Assembly (NCBI RefSeq): GCF_017104565.1
Contig: NZ_JAAGPD010000026.1
Span: forward strand, 62,001-126,000
Reading direction: 5' to 3'
DNA: 64,000 nucleotides
DNA from: Paraburkholderia sp. Tr-20389
GTDB lineage: Bacteria > Pseudomonadota > Gammaproteobacteria > Burkholderiales > Burkholderiaceae
Below the pieces are notes generated by a model. It ran no database searches and was not told the DNA's origin. It saw nothing but the letters and a program-made list of their open reading frames with translations. Shown piece after piece: positions 8,736 through 20,481 of this stretch. The position numbers and the translations under genes were made by a program. Positions within the stretch are counted from its first letter, which is position 1. Every line of letters starts with the position of its first letter.

Positions 8736-9626
8736 ATGCCTCCGACCGCCCGCTCCAGTTCGATCCGCAAGGATGCCGAATCCGCCGAACCGCCCGATAC
8801 CGTCGACGACGATGCCGCCGACCAGCACGATAGCGGCGAGGAGAAACTGCGTTCGGGCATCCAGTCGATCGAGGTAGGCTTCCGTCTGCTCGACGTGCTC
8901 ACGCACGAGCCGCGCGCGATGATGCTGCGCGATCTCGCACAGCGCGCCGGCATGAGTCCCGCGAAGGCGCATCGCTATCTGGTGAGTTTTCAGCGCCTGG
9001 GCGTCGTCGCGCAGGATCCGCTGACGGGGCGCTACGAACTCGGCGGCTTTGCGTTGCAGCTGGGTCTCGCGCGGCTCGCGCGCGTCGACGGCGTGAAGCT
9101 CGCGCGCATCGCGCTCGCCGAATTGCGCGAGCGGATCGACATGACGGTGGGGATCGCCGTGTGGGGCAACCAGGGGCCGACCGTCGTGCACTGGATGGAG
9201 TCGAGCTACCCGGCAAAGGCTTCGCTGAAACTCGGCGACGTGATGCCGATGCTCAGTTCCGCGACCGGTCTGCTGTTCGCTGCCTATCTGCCGCGCGGCA
9301 AGACGGCGGCGATGATCGATCGCGAACTCGCCGAAACGCAGCGCTGGGCCGCCGCGAACAGCCCGCGTACGCCGGAGGATGTCGAGCGCGTGCTCGACGA
9401 AGTGCGCGCGCAGGGTGCCGCGCGCGTCGAAGGCATGCTGCTGCCGACCATTCACGCGTTCTGCACGCCTGTGTTCGATTCGAATGGCGATCTTGCGCTC
9501 GGGCTGATCGCGCTGGGTCATGAAGGCGCGTTCGATATAACGTGGGGTGGCGAAGTCGATATTGCATTGCGCGAGTGCGCGCAGAAGCTGTCGTACGAAC
9601 TCGGCTATAGTCCGACGGCGCGCTGA
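8736..9626 (+). CDS. IclR family transcriptional regulator
   Basis: About 296 residues: an acidic, disordered N-terminal extension of some 35 residues (rich in Asp/Glu), then the IclR winged helix (SIEVGFRLLDVL, MMLRDLAQRAGMSPAKAHRYL) and the effector-binding domain (KLGDVMPMLSSATGLLFAAYLP through LALGLIALG). It is divergent from the FAH gene across 162 bases (8574-8735), which should hold the shared operator; I see no clear palindrome there. The likely role is control of the FAH, binding-protein and hydratase block in response to an aromatic or acyl metabolite. The start was taken at MPPTARSS; an upstream ATG at 8619 would add 39 poorly conserved residues. Confidence 0.88.
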   Translation: MPPTARSSSIRKDAESAEPPDTVDDDAADQHDSGEEKLRSGIQSIEVGFRLLDVLTHEPRAMMLRDLAQRAGMSPAKAHRYLVSFQRLGVVAQDPLTGRYELGGFALQLGLARLARVDGVKLARIALAELRERIDMTVGIAVWGNQGPTVVHWMESSYPAKASLKLGDVMPMLSSATGLLFAAYLPRGKTAAMIDRELAETQRWAAANSPRTPEDVERVLDEVRAQGAARVEGMLLPTIHAFCTPVFDSNGDLALGLIALGHEGAFDITWGGEVDIALRECAQKLSYELGYSPTAR

Positions 9627-9732
9627 GCACGACCACCGCGATAAGCGCGAGGAACGCGTGACCGCGAAGCGCGGTCGAAACAGGTTCCGTTGCGCCATGC
9701 TTCACGTTTCGTCTTTCTAAATACTGCGTCCG

Positions 9733-10959
9733 ATGTCGTCTCCATCCGCTGTCCGTTCGATCCCGCCGGCACGCCTCGCCCGCGCGCAGCGCCGCGCATC
9801 GCGCCTGCGCTGGACGGGCGTGCTGGCGGCCGTCGTCGGCGCGCATCTGATCGCCGCGCAATGGTTCGAGCGGCATCACGACACGTTCAAGCCGGTGTCG
9901 CCGGAGCACGTGCCCGTGCAGGTCGCGCTGCTCAAGCCGGAGCGTATCGAAACCCAGGCAGCCGGTTCTCCGCCGGCCGCGAAAGCGGCGCCCGCCGCGC
10001 CGACTCATGCAGTGCGTGCGCCGCGCGAACACGTGCTGACCGCGACGCGTCCCGGTCCGAAGCCGCACGAAACCGCGGCCGCAACCGAGCCGGCGAGCGC
10101 GCCCGTCGACGCTTATGCCGCGAGTGTTGCCTCGTCCGCAACGGCGGGCGCCGCCACGAACGCCGACGCCTCGGGTCAGGGCACCGCGCAGCACACGACG
10201 CCCGGCGTGAAGTTTTCCGTACCGCCGTCGGGGAACCTGCAATACGACACGTTCTACAACGGCGTGCGCAACCAGCCGGGCACGATCCACTGGTCGAGCG
10301 ATGGCCGTTCGTACGACATGATCGTTTCGGTACCCTTGCCGTTCATCGGCACGTTCAGCTACGCGAGCCACGGACATGTCGACGCGTTCGGTCTCGCGCC
10401 CGATCAGTACATCGAAAAACGTGGCCGTCGCGGCGAGGATGTCACCACCTTCCATCGCGACACGAAGCAGATCGGCTTCACGCGCACACCGGCGACGCTG
10501 CCGCTGCAGGACGGCGCGCAAGACCGCTTCAGCATGGTGATGCAACTGGCGAGTCTCGTGCGCGGCGACCCCGATGCGTATCAGCCTGGCGTCACGCGGC
10601 AGTTCTACGTGACCGATAACGATAGCGGTGAAATCTGGCCGATCGAAACGATCGGCGACGAATCGGTGCGCACCGATCGCGGAATCATCGACGCACGTCA
10701 TTTCATGCGCTTGCCGCGCCGCGAAGGCGACCGTCGGCGCATCGACGTGTGGCTCGCGCCGTCGCTTGGCTGGCTGCCCGTGCGTCTCGTGCAAACTGAA
10801 CCGAACGGAACGCAGATAGAGCTTGTATGGCGCGGCAGGATCGCGGCGCCTGATGCCAACGGCAATGAAAACGGCAGCGATACATCGTCCGACGACACGT
10901 CGCCCGATGCACCCCAACCGTCCGTGACCGATCCTGGTGCAGGGCCCGAAAAGCCCTGA
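9733..10959 (+). CDS. DUF3108 domain-containing envelope protein
   Basis: A 408-residue protein with a TonB-like layout: a basic N-terminus, one transmembrane segment at about residues 28-44 (GVLAAVVGAHLIAAQWF), a long Ala/Pro-rich periplasmic linker, and a C-terminal DUF3108 domain (about residues 170-380). Recognisable segments are YDTFYNGVRNQPGTIHW, HRDTKQIGFT and VWLAPSLGWLPVRLV. DUF3108 proteins are periplasmic or outer-membrane-associated beta-rich proteins of uncertain function. The tail is acidic and Ser/Asp-rich. It follows the IclR gene by 106 bases on the same strand but has no evident functional link to it. Confidence 0.82.
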   Translation: MSSPSAVRSIPPARLARAQRRASRLRWTGVLAAVVGAHLIAAQWFERHHDTFKPVSPEHVPVQVALLKPERIETQAAGSPPAAKAAPAAPTHAVRAPREHVLTATRPGPKPHETAAATEPASAPVDAYAASVASSATAGAATNADASGQGTAQHTTPGVKFSVPPSGNLQYDTFYNGVRNQPGTIHWSSDGRSYDMIVSVPLPFIGTFSYASHGHVDAFGLAPDQYIEKRGRRGEDVTTFHRDTKQIGFTRTPATLPLQDGAQDRFSMVMQLASLVRGDPDAYQPGVTRQFYVTDNDSGEIWPIETIGDESVRTDRGIIDARHFMRLPRREGDRRRIDVWLAPSLGWLPVRLVQTEPNGTQIELVWRGRIAAPDANGNENGSDTSSDDTSPDAPQPSVTDPGAGPEKP

Positions 10960-11180
10960 CACAAACAGGTCCTTCGCAATGGAGGACACTCTGTTAGCCG
11001 AGGCGACATTCTGCGTCAGAAACTTCCGACGGCTGTGTCGATCGCATGACGAAGCACACGCGAAGTGCTCTTTTCAAGGCGTTCAATTTGCGCCGACGGT
11101 TCATGCGAATCCCATGAATTGCATCGCATGAACTGTCGATCCGTTCGTTCTTTCATTGCGACATCACTTATGGAGTCCGC

Positions 11181-11969
11181 ATGCAAATCAATGTGAATGG
11201 CATCGATACGCGCTACGTCATGAGCAACGAAGGCGGTGGCCCGTGGCTCACGTTCGTTCATCAGCTAGGCGGCGATCTGTCGATCTGGGATCAGCTGGCC
11301 GGCTACTTCCGCGACGACTTCACGGTCTTGCGCTACGACGTTCGCGGTCACGGCCAAACATCTGTCTCCGGCGGACAATTCAGTGTTGCAGATTTGTCGC
11401 AGGATCTCCTCACGCTGCTGGATGCGCTTGGCGTCCGGAAGACGCATATTGTCGGAATGTCGATGGGCGGCATGATCGCGCAGCAGTTCGCGCTGGACAA
11501 CCCGGCACGCATCGAGACCTTGACGCTCGCCGACACGCACGCCGCGTCGCCGTCTGACGGACGCGCGTTGTGGGAGCAGCGGGCGGCGAAGGTGCGCGAT
11601 GAAGGCGTCGCGGCGCTGGCCCAGGCCACGATGGAGCGCTGGCTGACGGCGGGCTTTCGCGACGCGCATCCGGAAGTCGTCGAGCAGATTCGCGAGGTGT
11701 TCGAGAACACTTCGTCAGAAGGTTATGCGCAGGCGTGCATTGCGCTGCGCGATTTCGATGTGCGCAGTAGACTGAAAGAGATCGCCCTTCCCACACTTCT
11801 TGTGGCTGGACGCCACGATGCAGGCACGCCACCTGCTGCTACACAGGAAATTGCGAATGCCATCCGGGACGCGCAGTTCGAGTTGCTGGACGCAGCTCAC
11901 CTCGCGCCGATCGAACAGTCGCAACGCTTTACTGCTTTGCTGGAATCGTTTCTGCAAGAACGGGTCTAA
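11181..11969 (+). CDS. Alpha/beta hydrolase, 3-oxoadipate enol-lactonase-like
   Basis: A 262-residue alpha/beta hydrolase with an intact triad: nucleophile Ser94 in GMSMGG, Asp213 in GRHDAGTP and His240 in AAHLAPIEQ. The oxyanion region is VHQLGGDLSIWD. The closest remembered family is PcaD, which hydrolyses 3-oxoadipate enol-lactone in the beta-ketoadipate pathway. No other pca gene is nearby, so the true substrate is open. TGGAGT before the ATG is a good ribosome site. The gene and its flanks look slightly less GC-rich than their neighbours, and it stands alone between 220-base and 117-base gaps. Confidence 0.78.
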   Translation: MQINVNGIDTRYVMSNEGGGPWLTFVHQLGGDLSIWDQLAGYFRDDFTVLRYDVRGHGQTSVSGGQFSVADLSQDLLTLLDALGVRKTHIVGMSMGGMIAQQFALDNPARIETLTLADTHAASPSDGRALWEQRAAKVRDEGVAALAQATMERWLTAGFRDAHPEVVEQIREVFENTSSEGYAQACIALRDFDVRSRLKEIALPTLLVAGRHDAGTPPAATQEIANAIRDAQFELLDAAHLAPIEQSQRFTALLESFLQERV

Positions 11970-12086
11970 CAGATAGGTCCGGAGAATGGGTAGCGTCAGG
12001 CCGGACCCACCCCTTGAATTCCAAACCAAGGGCTCCATCTACGGTGCAACACTGGCCCGGAGCCATCGGAAATAAGGAGTGTCGCC

Positions 12087-12344
12087 ATGCAAATGATCTA
12101 CAACAGCCCCAACTATTGCGTCGTCGAGTTTCCGCCGCAGGACGGCCATCTCGCGATGAAGTCCGGCGGGTATGAGATCGTCGACAAGAATACGCAGCGC
12201 GAGATTTACATCGACGGTGAGATGGCAGCCAGTTTTCGTGAACACGTGCAAAAGCTGATCGAAGACGAACCCACGCTCGACGAAGTGGACGAATTTCTCG
12301 GTCAATTCGACAGCCTGATGAACCAGCCGGTCATTCTTCACTGA
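12087..12344 (+). CDS. DUF3567 domain-containing protein
   Basis: An 85-residue acidic cytoplasmic protein of the DUF3567 family, small conserved proteins found mainly in betaproteobacteria with no known function. Landmarks are MIYNSPNYCVVEF at the start, GYEIVDKNTQREIYIDG in the middle and an acidic C-terminal helix (EDEPTLDEVDEFLGQFDSL). An AAGGAGT site sits 7 bases before the ATG. A strong terminator follows, so it is probably expressed alone. Confidence 0.85.
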   Translation: MQMIYNSPNYCVVEFPPQDGHLAMKSGGYEIVDKNTQREIYIDGEMAASFREHVQKLIEDEPTLDEVDEFLGQFDSLMNQPVILH

Positions 12345-12383
12345 TCGCCACGCGCCACCCTTTGGCGACACGTTCCCCATCGA

Positions 12384-12418
12384 CCCCGTCCGGCATCGCC
12401 CGACGGGGTTTTTCGTTT
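12384..12418 (+). terminator. Terminator after the DUF3567 gene
   Basis: A 7-bp stem CCCCGTC/GACGGGG (12384-12390 and 12402-12408) followed by TTTTTCGTTTT. Classic intrinsic terminator for the small gene upstream; it separates that gene from metH. Confidence 0.85.
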
Positions 12419-12593
12419 TGTTCGGCCAGCCGCTCCGCATATGGCGCGAAACGCCGGATCGGCGTCGACGTCATCTCGTTGCGCAAACAGCGAAAGAAAT
12501 ACTTTCCGCGCTACATTCCCAGCATCCGACGCGCCTTGAAGGGCCGCGATCCCGCCTCGCCCACCGCGTCCGGCGCGCCTGCGACCATGCGGC

Positions 12594-12599
12594 TACAAT
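12594..12599 (+). promoter_or_regulatory. Possible -10 box upstream of metH
   Basis: TACAAT lies 50 bases before the methionine synthase start, in otherwise GC-rich DNA. No good -35 hexamer is spaced correctly. No cobalamin, SAM or SAH riboswitch motif is evident in 12420-12649. Confidence 0.35.
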
Positions 12600-12649
12600 A
12601 TTGAGTTTCCTGAAAAAAGCCGGCCATGCCGGCACGAGCCGATCAGACC

Positions 12650-13720
12650 ATGAACCAGCCCGCCCCGTCAGCCGTTCCCGCCCGCGCCGGCGCCGCCTAC
12701 ACGCGCGGCGCGGCCCTGCCCGCGTTGCTCGAATCGCGCATCCTGATTCTGGACGGCGCAATGGGCACGATGATCCAGCGCTACAAGCTCGACGAAGCCG
12801 CCTATCGCGGCGAACGCTTCAAGGACTACGCGCGCGACATCAAGGGCAACAACGAACTGCTGTCGATCACGCAACCGCAGATCATCAGCGAGATTCACGA
12901 GCAGTATCTCGCGGCGGGCGCGGACATCATCGAAACCAACACCTTCGGCGCCACGACCGTCGCGCAGGCCGACTACGGGATGGAAGATCTCGCCGTCGAG
13001 ATGAACCGCGAATCGGCGAAGCTCGCGCGCGCTGCGTGCGAGAAATATTCGACGCCCGACAAGCCGCGCTTCGTCGCGGGCGCGATCGGACCGACTCCCA
13101 AAACGGCGAGCATTTCGCCCGACGTGAACGATCCGGGCGCCCGCAACGTCACGTTCGACGAACTGCGCGCGGCGTACTACGAGCAGGCAAAGGCGCTGAT
13201 GGAAGGCGGCGCGGACCTGTTCCTCGTCGAAACGATCTTCGACACGCTGAACGCCAAGGCCGCACTGTTCGCACTCGACGAACTCTTCGAAGACACGGGC
13301 GAGCGCCTGCCCATCATGATCTCGGGCACGGTGACCGACGCATCCGGCCGCATTCTGTCGGGCCAGACGGTCGAAGCGTTCTGGAATTCGCTGCGCCACG
13401 CGAAGCCGCTCACGTTCGGCCTCAACTGCGCGCTCGGCGCGGCGCTGATGCGCCCGTACATCGCGGAACTCGCGAAGCTGTGCGATACCTACGTGTCGTG
13501 CTATCCGAACGCGGGCCTGCCGAATCCGATGAGCGATACGGGCTTCGACGAACTGCCCGCCGACACCTCCGGCCTGCTGAAGGAATTCGCGCAAGCGGGT
13601 CTCGTGAACATCGCGGGCGGTTGCTGCGGCACGACGCCGGACCACATCGCCGCGATCGCGAAGGCGTTGAGCGAAGTGAAGCCGCGCAAGTGGCCGAGCC
13701 AGTACCGCGACGCGGCTTGA
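12650..13720 (+). CDS. metH1: Methionine synthase, homocysteine-binding half (MetH N-terminal)
   Basis: The zinc-dependent homocysteine S-methyltransferase domain of cobalamin-dependent methionine synthase, as a separate 356-residue protein. The zinc ligands are present: Cys260 in GLNCALG and the Cys325-Cys326 pair in [20 protein letters not shown] near the N-terminus and [12 protein letters not shown] also match the family. It should bind and activate homocysteine for methylation by the cobalamin subunit encoded 68 bases downstream. The ATG at 12650 (MNQPAPSA) was preferred; another in-frame ATG lies at 12626. Splitting MetH into two genes is, as I recall, usual in Burkholderiaceae. Confidence 0.9.
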   Translation: MNQPAPSAVPARAGAAYTRGAALPALLESRILILDGAMGTMIQRYKLDEAAYRGERFKDYARDIKGNNELLSITQPQIISEIHEQYLAAGADIIETNTFGATTVAQADYGMEDLAVEMNRESAKLARAACEKYSTPDKPRFVAGAIGPTPKTASISPDVNDPGARNVTFDELRAAYYEQAKALMEGGADLFLVETIFDTLNAKAALFALDELFEDTGERLPIMISGTVTDASGRILSGQTVEAFWNSLRHAKPLTFGLNCALGAALMRPYIAELAKLCDTYVSCYPNAGLPNPMSDTGFDELPADTSGLLKEFAQAGLVNIAGGCCGTTPDHIAAIAKALSEVKPRKWPSQYRDAA

Positions 13721-13788
13721 GCCCGCGCGAAGCGCATCGCAAGAACACACCGAAGCACTGACGCACTGACGAAACACGCACACCAACC

Positions 13789-16506
<2,718 letters not shown>

Positions 16507-16558
16507 GACGGGACGGGCGGGAGGCAAACAGGCAGGACTATATCGCTGGCCGAAGGCT

Positions 16559-16597
16559 GAATATTTTCGGCTGCAAACACAGCGAATATTTTCGGCT
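16559..16597. repeat. 14-bp direct repeat downstream of metH2
   Basis: GAATATTTTCGGCT occurs twice, at 16559-16572 and 16584-16597, start to start 25 bases. The upstream GCCGAA (16549-16554) can pair with either TTCGGC, giving two alternative small hairpins. The AT-rich copies stand out from the surrounding DNA and lie about 90 bases before the start of the small secreted-protein gene. Confidence 0.6.
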
Positions 16598-16688
16598 TTG
16601 TAGACTGCTCGGGCATGACCTGCCGCCCTGCCAGACGCGAACCGAAAAACGCGTCGGCTCAACGACTTGCAACAACGGAGAAAATCGT

Positions 16689-16889
16689 ATGAAGAAGCTG
16701 ACGCTGATGCTGACCGCGTTATCGCTCGCCGCCATTGCACCGCTGTCAGAGGCCCAGCCTCAGGCGCCGGGTGGATCGAGCGCGGTGAGTTCGTATTCGC
16801 CGCCCACCGTCAAGCACGTGAAGAAGCCGAAAAAGAAGAAGAACGGCGCGTCCGCTCCCGCGACCGCGCCGGCTGGCGCGAGCCAGTAA
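16689..16889 (+). CDS. Small secreted lysine-rich hypothetical protein
   Basis: A 66-residue protein with a clear signal peptide (MKKLTLMLTALSLAAIAPL, cleavage probably after SEA at residue 22). The mature part is about 44 residues, with a basic block (HVKKPKKKKNG) and an Ala/Pro-rich tail. CGGAG precedes the ATG. It matches no named family I know; a small periplasmic nucleic-acid- or envelope-binding peptide is a guess only. It is followed at once by a strong terminator. Confidence 0.65.
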   Translation: MKKLTLMLTALSLAAIAPLSEAQPQAPGGSSAVSSYSPPTVKHVKKPKKKKNGASAPATAPAGASQ

Positions 16890-16903
16890 GCGACATCGCC
16901 ATG

Positions 16904-16935
16904 AAAAAAGCCCGTCGGTCACGACGGGCTTTTTG
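16904..16935. terminator. Bidirectional terminator
   Basis: Stem CCCGTCG/CGACGGG with loop GTCA, flanked by AAAAAAG and CTTTTT, so it has U tracts on both strands. It serves the small secreted gene (plus) and the DUF1840 gene (minus). Confidence 0.85.
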
Positions 16936-16943
16936 TTTGCGCC

Positions 16944-17270
16944 TCAGATACCCCACACGATATCTGTGTTTTCCTTCTGTGCCGCGCGCAGCATGTCCAG
17001 GAACGGGAACGCCCGTTGCGCGAGGCCGACGGGAAGCTCGTGATGGTCGTGGCCTTCCTCGCCTTCGTGGTAGTGGCCTTCATGCTCGGCACGCTCCTGC
17101 TTGTCCGTGACGATAGCCGCTTCGAGCTTCGAGATCGCCACGCCCAGTTCGTCGTGATTGATCACGCCGCGTGCGCCGAGCCGCTTGCCGATGATGCCCA
17201 GCAAATACTGGGCGAGATTCTCGAGCATTATTACGTCAGGCGCGGAGCGGCATTTGAAAGTAATCAGCAT
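16944..17270 (-). CDS. DUF1840 domain-containing protein
   Basis: A 108-residue protein of the DUF1840 family, small proteobacterial proteins of unknown function. It begins MLITFKCRSAPDVIMLEN, typical of the family, and has a His/Glu-rich central linker (EHEGHYHEGEEGHDHHE) that could bind a metal. It ends with a conserved-looking FPFLDMLRAAQKENTDIVWG. AAGGGAA precedes the ATG. It is divergent from argS and convergent with the small secreted gene. Confidence 0.85.
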   Translation of the reverse strand: MLITFKCRSAPDVIMLENLAQYLLGIIGKRLGARGVINHDELGVAISKLEAAIVTDKQERAEHEGHYHEGEEGHDHHELPVGLAQRAFPFLDMLRAAQKENTDIVWGI

Positions 17271-17642
17271 GATGAGGGTTCCCTTTTCGTTATGTGGCTT
17301 CTCGCGCGGCCAGCCGCACGAGTTCCGTTTGCGCGCCCGCCCGCCGTTTCACGGCGAGTTGACGGCCACGGCCCTTGCTGGGCATCTCATTGGACATATT
17401 AGCACCTGCTAAAATCCGACATTGACGGAAAAAGCTCGCTGCCGTGCGCACGGGCACGCTGCGCCGCATCGCAGCCGCGCGTGTCCGCCACGGTTGCCAC
17501 GGCTCGCTGCGCCGCCGCAGCTGTACCAGCCGGCGCCGCTCAGCGGATGCCCTGGCGCTTTCCACGCCGTCGACGGCCGGCTCCACGCCGTTTGCGGCGC
17601 TGCCCCGCTTCATCGGACTGCCTCACTGGACTCGCAACAAGC

Positions 17643-19427
17643 ATGCTGCCTGCACACAAACAAACTCTCGAAACCCTGTTGACCGACGTGGTCAAGCAGG
17701 TCGCCCAGGCCACTCAAGGCGAATCCGAAGCCGCATTCATCGCGCCCGCCATCACGCTCGAACGACCGAAGGTCGCCGCCCACGGCGACGTCGCGTGCAA
17801 CGTCGCGATGCAGCTCGCCAAGCCGATGCGCGCCAATCCGCGCCAGCTCGCGCAGCAGATCGTCGACGCGCTGCTCGCGCATCCGCTCGCAAAGGGTCTC
17901 GTCGACGGCGCCGAAGTGGCCGGTCCGGGCTTCATCAACCTGCGTCTGTCGGCGGCTTCCAAGCAGGCCGTGATCGCCGCCGTGTTCGCGCAGCGCGACG
18001 CCTTCGGCCGCTCGCAGCGCGAAGCCGGCAAGCGCGTGCTGGTCGAGTTCGTATCGGCGAACCCGACAGGTCCGCTGCACGTCGGCCACGGCCGCCAGGC
18101 GGCGCTCGGCGACGCGATGTCGAACGTGCTCGCATCGCAAGGCTTCGACGTGCACCGCGAGTTCTACTACAACGACGCGGGCGTGCAGATCGGCAATCTC
18201 GCCATCTCGACGCAGGCGCGCGCCCGCGGCCTGAAGCCGGGCGACGCCGGCTGGCCCGAAGCCGCGTACAACGGCGAGTACATCGCCGACATCGCGAACG
18301 ACTACCTGAACGGCGAAACCGTCTCCGCCAGCGACGGCGAGCCCGTCAAGGGCGCGGGCGACGTCGAAGACCTGGAAGCGATCCGCCGCTTCGCGGTCGC
18401 GTATCTGCGCCATGAACAGGATATGGACCTGCAGGCGTTCGGCGTGAAGTTCGACCAGTACTACCTCGAATCGTCGCTGTACAAGGAAGGTCGCGTCGAG
18501 AAGACCGTCAACGAACTGATCGCGGCGGGCAAGACCTACGAGCAGGAAGGCGCGCTGTGGCTGCGCACCACCGACGACGGCGACGACAAGGACCGCGTGA
18601 TGCGCAAGTCCGACGGCACGTACACGTACTTCGTGCCCGATGTCGCCTATCACGAGACGAAGTGGGAGCGCGGCTTCACGAAGGTCATCAACATCCAGGG
18701 CTCGGACCATCATGGCACGATCGCGCGCGTGCGCGCCGGTCTGCAGGGTCTCGGCATCGGCATTCCGAAGGGCTACCCCGACTACGTGTTGCACAAGATG
18801 GTCACGGTGATGCGCGACGGCCAGGAAGTAAAGATCTCGAAGCGCGCGGGCAGCTACGTGACGGTGCGCGATCTGATCGAATGGTCGGGCGGCGCAGTGC
18901 CCGGCCAGGAAGCCGCTCCCGACCTGCTCGACGAAGAGACGATTCGCCGCGGCCGCGACGCAGTGCGCTTCTTCCTGATTTCCCGCAAGGCCGACACGGA
19001 GTTCGTGTTCGACGTCGACCTCGCGCTCAAGCAAAACGACGAGAACCCGGTGTACTACGTGCAGTACGCGCACGCGCGCATCTGCTCGGTGATCAACGAA
19101 TGGAAGTCGCGCTACGGTGCCGATGAAACGGGTCTGCCCATCGTCGACCTGTCGCCGCTCGACAGCGAGCGCGCCACCGCCCTGCTGCAAAAGCTCGCGG
19201 AATTCCCGGACATGCTGACGCATGCCGCCGGCGAGCTCGCGCCGCACGCGGTCGCGTTCTATCTGCGCGACCTCGCAGGCGAATTTCACTCGTTCTACAA
19301 TGCCGAGCGCGTTCTGGTCGACGACGAAGCGCCGCGCAACGCGCGCATCGCGCTGCTCGCGGCAACGCGCCAGGTGCTGGCGAATGGCCTCGCTGTGATC
19401 GGTGTGTCCGCACCCGCCAAAATGTAA
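17643..19427 (+). CDS. argS: Arginyl-tRNA synthetase
   Basis: Charges tRNA-Arg with arginine in the cytoplasm. The 594-residue class I synthetase has an N-terminal Add1-type domain, the HIGH motif as HVGH (His146 region, [14 protein letters not shown]) and a KMSKS equivalent KISKR ([12 protein letters not shown]). The C-terminal DALR anticodon-binding domain is around [16 protein letters not shown] to the end. The ATG at 17643 gives the usual family length; the long upstream open frame is Arg/Pro-rich and not conserved. Confidence 0.95.
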   Translation: MLPAHKQTLETLLTDVVKQVAQATQGESEAAFIAPAITLERPKVAAHGDVACNVAMQLAKPMRANPRQLAQQIVDALLAHPLAKGLVDGAEVAGPGFINLRLSAASKQAVIAAVFAQRDAFGRSQREAGKRVLVEFVSANPTGPLHVGHGRQAALGDAMSNVLASQGFDVHREFYYNDAGVQIGNLAISTQARARGLKPGDAGWPEAAYNGEYIADIANDYLNGETVSASDGEPVKGAGDVEDLEAIRRFAVAYLRHEQDMDLQAFGVKFDQYYLESSLYKEGRVEKTVNELIAAGKTYEQEGALWLRTTDDGDDKDRVMRKSDGTYTYFVPDVAYHETKWERGFTKVINIQGSDHHGTIARVRAGLQGLGIGIPKGYPDYVLHKMVTVMRDGQEVKISKRAGSYVTVRDLIEWSGGAVPGQEAAPDLLDEETIRRGRDAVRFFLISRKADTEFVFDVDLALKQNDENPVYYVQYAHARICSVINEWKSRYGADETGLPIVDLSPLDSERATALLQKLAEFPDMLTHAAGELAPHAVAFYLRDLAGEFHSFYNAERVLVDDEAPRNARIALLAATRQVLANGLAVIGVSAPAKM

Positions 19428-19470
19428 TCTCCCCGCGGTTTAATTGAATTTATTCGGGACGCGAGCCGAA

Positions 19471-19495
19471 TGACCGTCGCTATAATCGACGGTCA
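19471..19495. promoter_or_regulatory. Perfect dyad containing TATAAT, between argS and the SPOR gene
   Basis: TGACCGTCG (19471-19479) and CGACGGTCA (19487-19495) form a perfect 9-bp inverted repeat whose 7-base centre is CTATAAT. Downstream is TTTCAGATTTCTTTTTG. Either it is the argS terminator with an interrupted U tract, or TATAAT is the -10 box of the SPOR-dsbA unit with an overlapping operator. No -35 hexamer is visible. Confidence 0.55.
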
Positions 19496-19527
19496 TTTCA
19501 GATTTCTTTTTGCAGGTGAATTAGACG

Positions 19528-20328
19528 ATGGCAAAACCACGCCGCACTACAAAGCAGCAGTCTAAACAGACCGGGGGCACTTTTCTCGGTATCGTGCTGG
19601 GCCTGATCGTCGGCCTGGCCATCGCGGTGGTGGTGGCGCTCTACATCACGCGCGCACCTACGCCGTTCGTCGCGAAGGTCGCGCCGCCCGCAGCGTCCGA
19701 TAGCGGCGCAAGCCAGCCGCAATACGATCCGAACCGTCCGCTGCAGGGCAAGAGCCCCGGCCAGCCGGTGCCGCAGGCAGCGCAGCCTGCGCCGCCGAAC
19801 ACGGCACCCGGACAGACCACGAATCAGACGCAGACGTCGGGCATGCTTGAAGAGCCGCAGATCGTCGAAGTGCCGCCGTCGAACAACAACGGTGTCGCCG
19901 TCGCGCCGAAGCCCGCGCAGGACAACGGCGCGAACGCGAACAACGGCACGACCACGGCGATGATTCCGCCGAAGAAGGCGCCGAACCCGACCAGCGCGCC
20001 GACGACCGCGAACAACGCACCCGCTCAGCAGCCGAAGGCCGGCTCGACGCCGAATGCGAACGGCACGCCGCCCGCCGCCAACGACGCGAACACGGGTTAT
20101 CTGCTGCAGGTCGGCGCCTACAAGACGGCAGCCGATGCCGAACAGCAGCGTGCTCGTCTCGCGTTCCAGGGTTTCGAATCGAAGGTCACGCAGCGCGATG
20201 CAGGCGGTGTGACGTACTATCGCGTGCGTATCGGCCCGTTCTCGAAGTTCGAGGACATGAACACCACGCGTCAGCGCCTGTCCGATGCAGGTGTCGATAC
20301 GGCAGTGATCCGCTTCAGCAAGCAGTGA
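19528..20328 (+). CDS. SPOR domain-containing inner-membrane protein
   Basis: A 266-residue bitopic protein: a basic cytoplasmic N-terminus, one transmembrane helix at about residues 20-42 (GTFLGIVLGLIVGLAIAVVVALYI), a long Pro/Gln/Asn/Ala-rich periplasmic linker, and a C-terminal SPOR domain (residues ~190-266, YLLQVGAYKTAADAEQQ, then YYRVRIGPFSKFEDM). SPOR domains bind denuded glycan strands at the division septum, and this layout is that of FtsN-like proteins, so a role in cell division or septal wall remodelling is likely. It lies between argS and dsbA. Confidence 0.88.
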   Translation: MAKPRRTTKQQSKQTGGTFLGIVLGLIVGLAIAVVVALYITRAPTPFVAKVAPPAASDSGASQPQYDPNRPLQGKSPGQPVPQAAQPAPPNTAPGQTTNQTQTSGMLEEPQIVEVPPSNNNGVAVAPKPAQDNGANANNGTTTAMIPPKKAPNPTSAPTTANNAPAQQPKAGSTPNANGTPPAANDANTGYLLQVGAYKTAADAEQQRARLAFQGFESKVTQRDAGGVTYYRVRIGPFSKFEDMNTTRQRLSDAGVDTAVIRFSKQ

Positions 20329-20481
20329 TTCACATTCGGTAATGAGTTGTCATGCGCCGCCGCTGAACCTTCGGCGCGCGGCGCAAGTCTCATGAGCGGC
20401 AGAAGCCTGCCGTCGAATCCGTAGCGGGCGCGGCGCGTAACTGCCCGCCACCGTTACTTCCCCTGATTGGGTTCACAAGAC

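Noticed and set aside
8574-9698. N-terminal extension of the FAH frame through the IclR gene
   Set aside because: The upstream part is antisense to the IclR regulator and unlike any FAH protein; the ATG at 8573 starts the conserved region.
10938-10956. AGGGC/GCCCT hairpin at the end of the DUF3108 gene as a terminator
   Set aside because: Only 5 bp and not followed by T residues.
12420-12649. Possible cobalamin or SAH riboswitch upstream of metH
   Set aside because: Looked for the conserved cores of both and found neither; only a -10-like TACAAT stands out.
17610-19289. 559-codon open frame antisense to argS
   Set aside because: Composition of a third-position-GC shadow; argS on the other strand has complete synthetase motifs.
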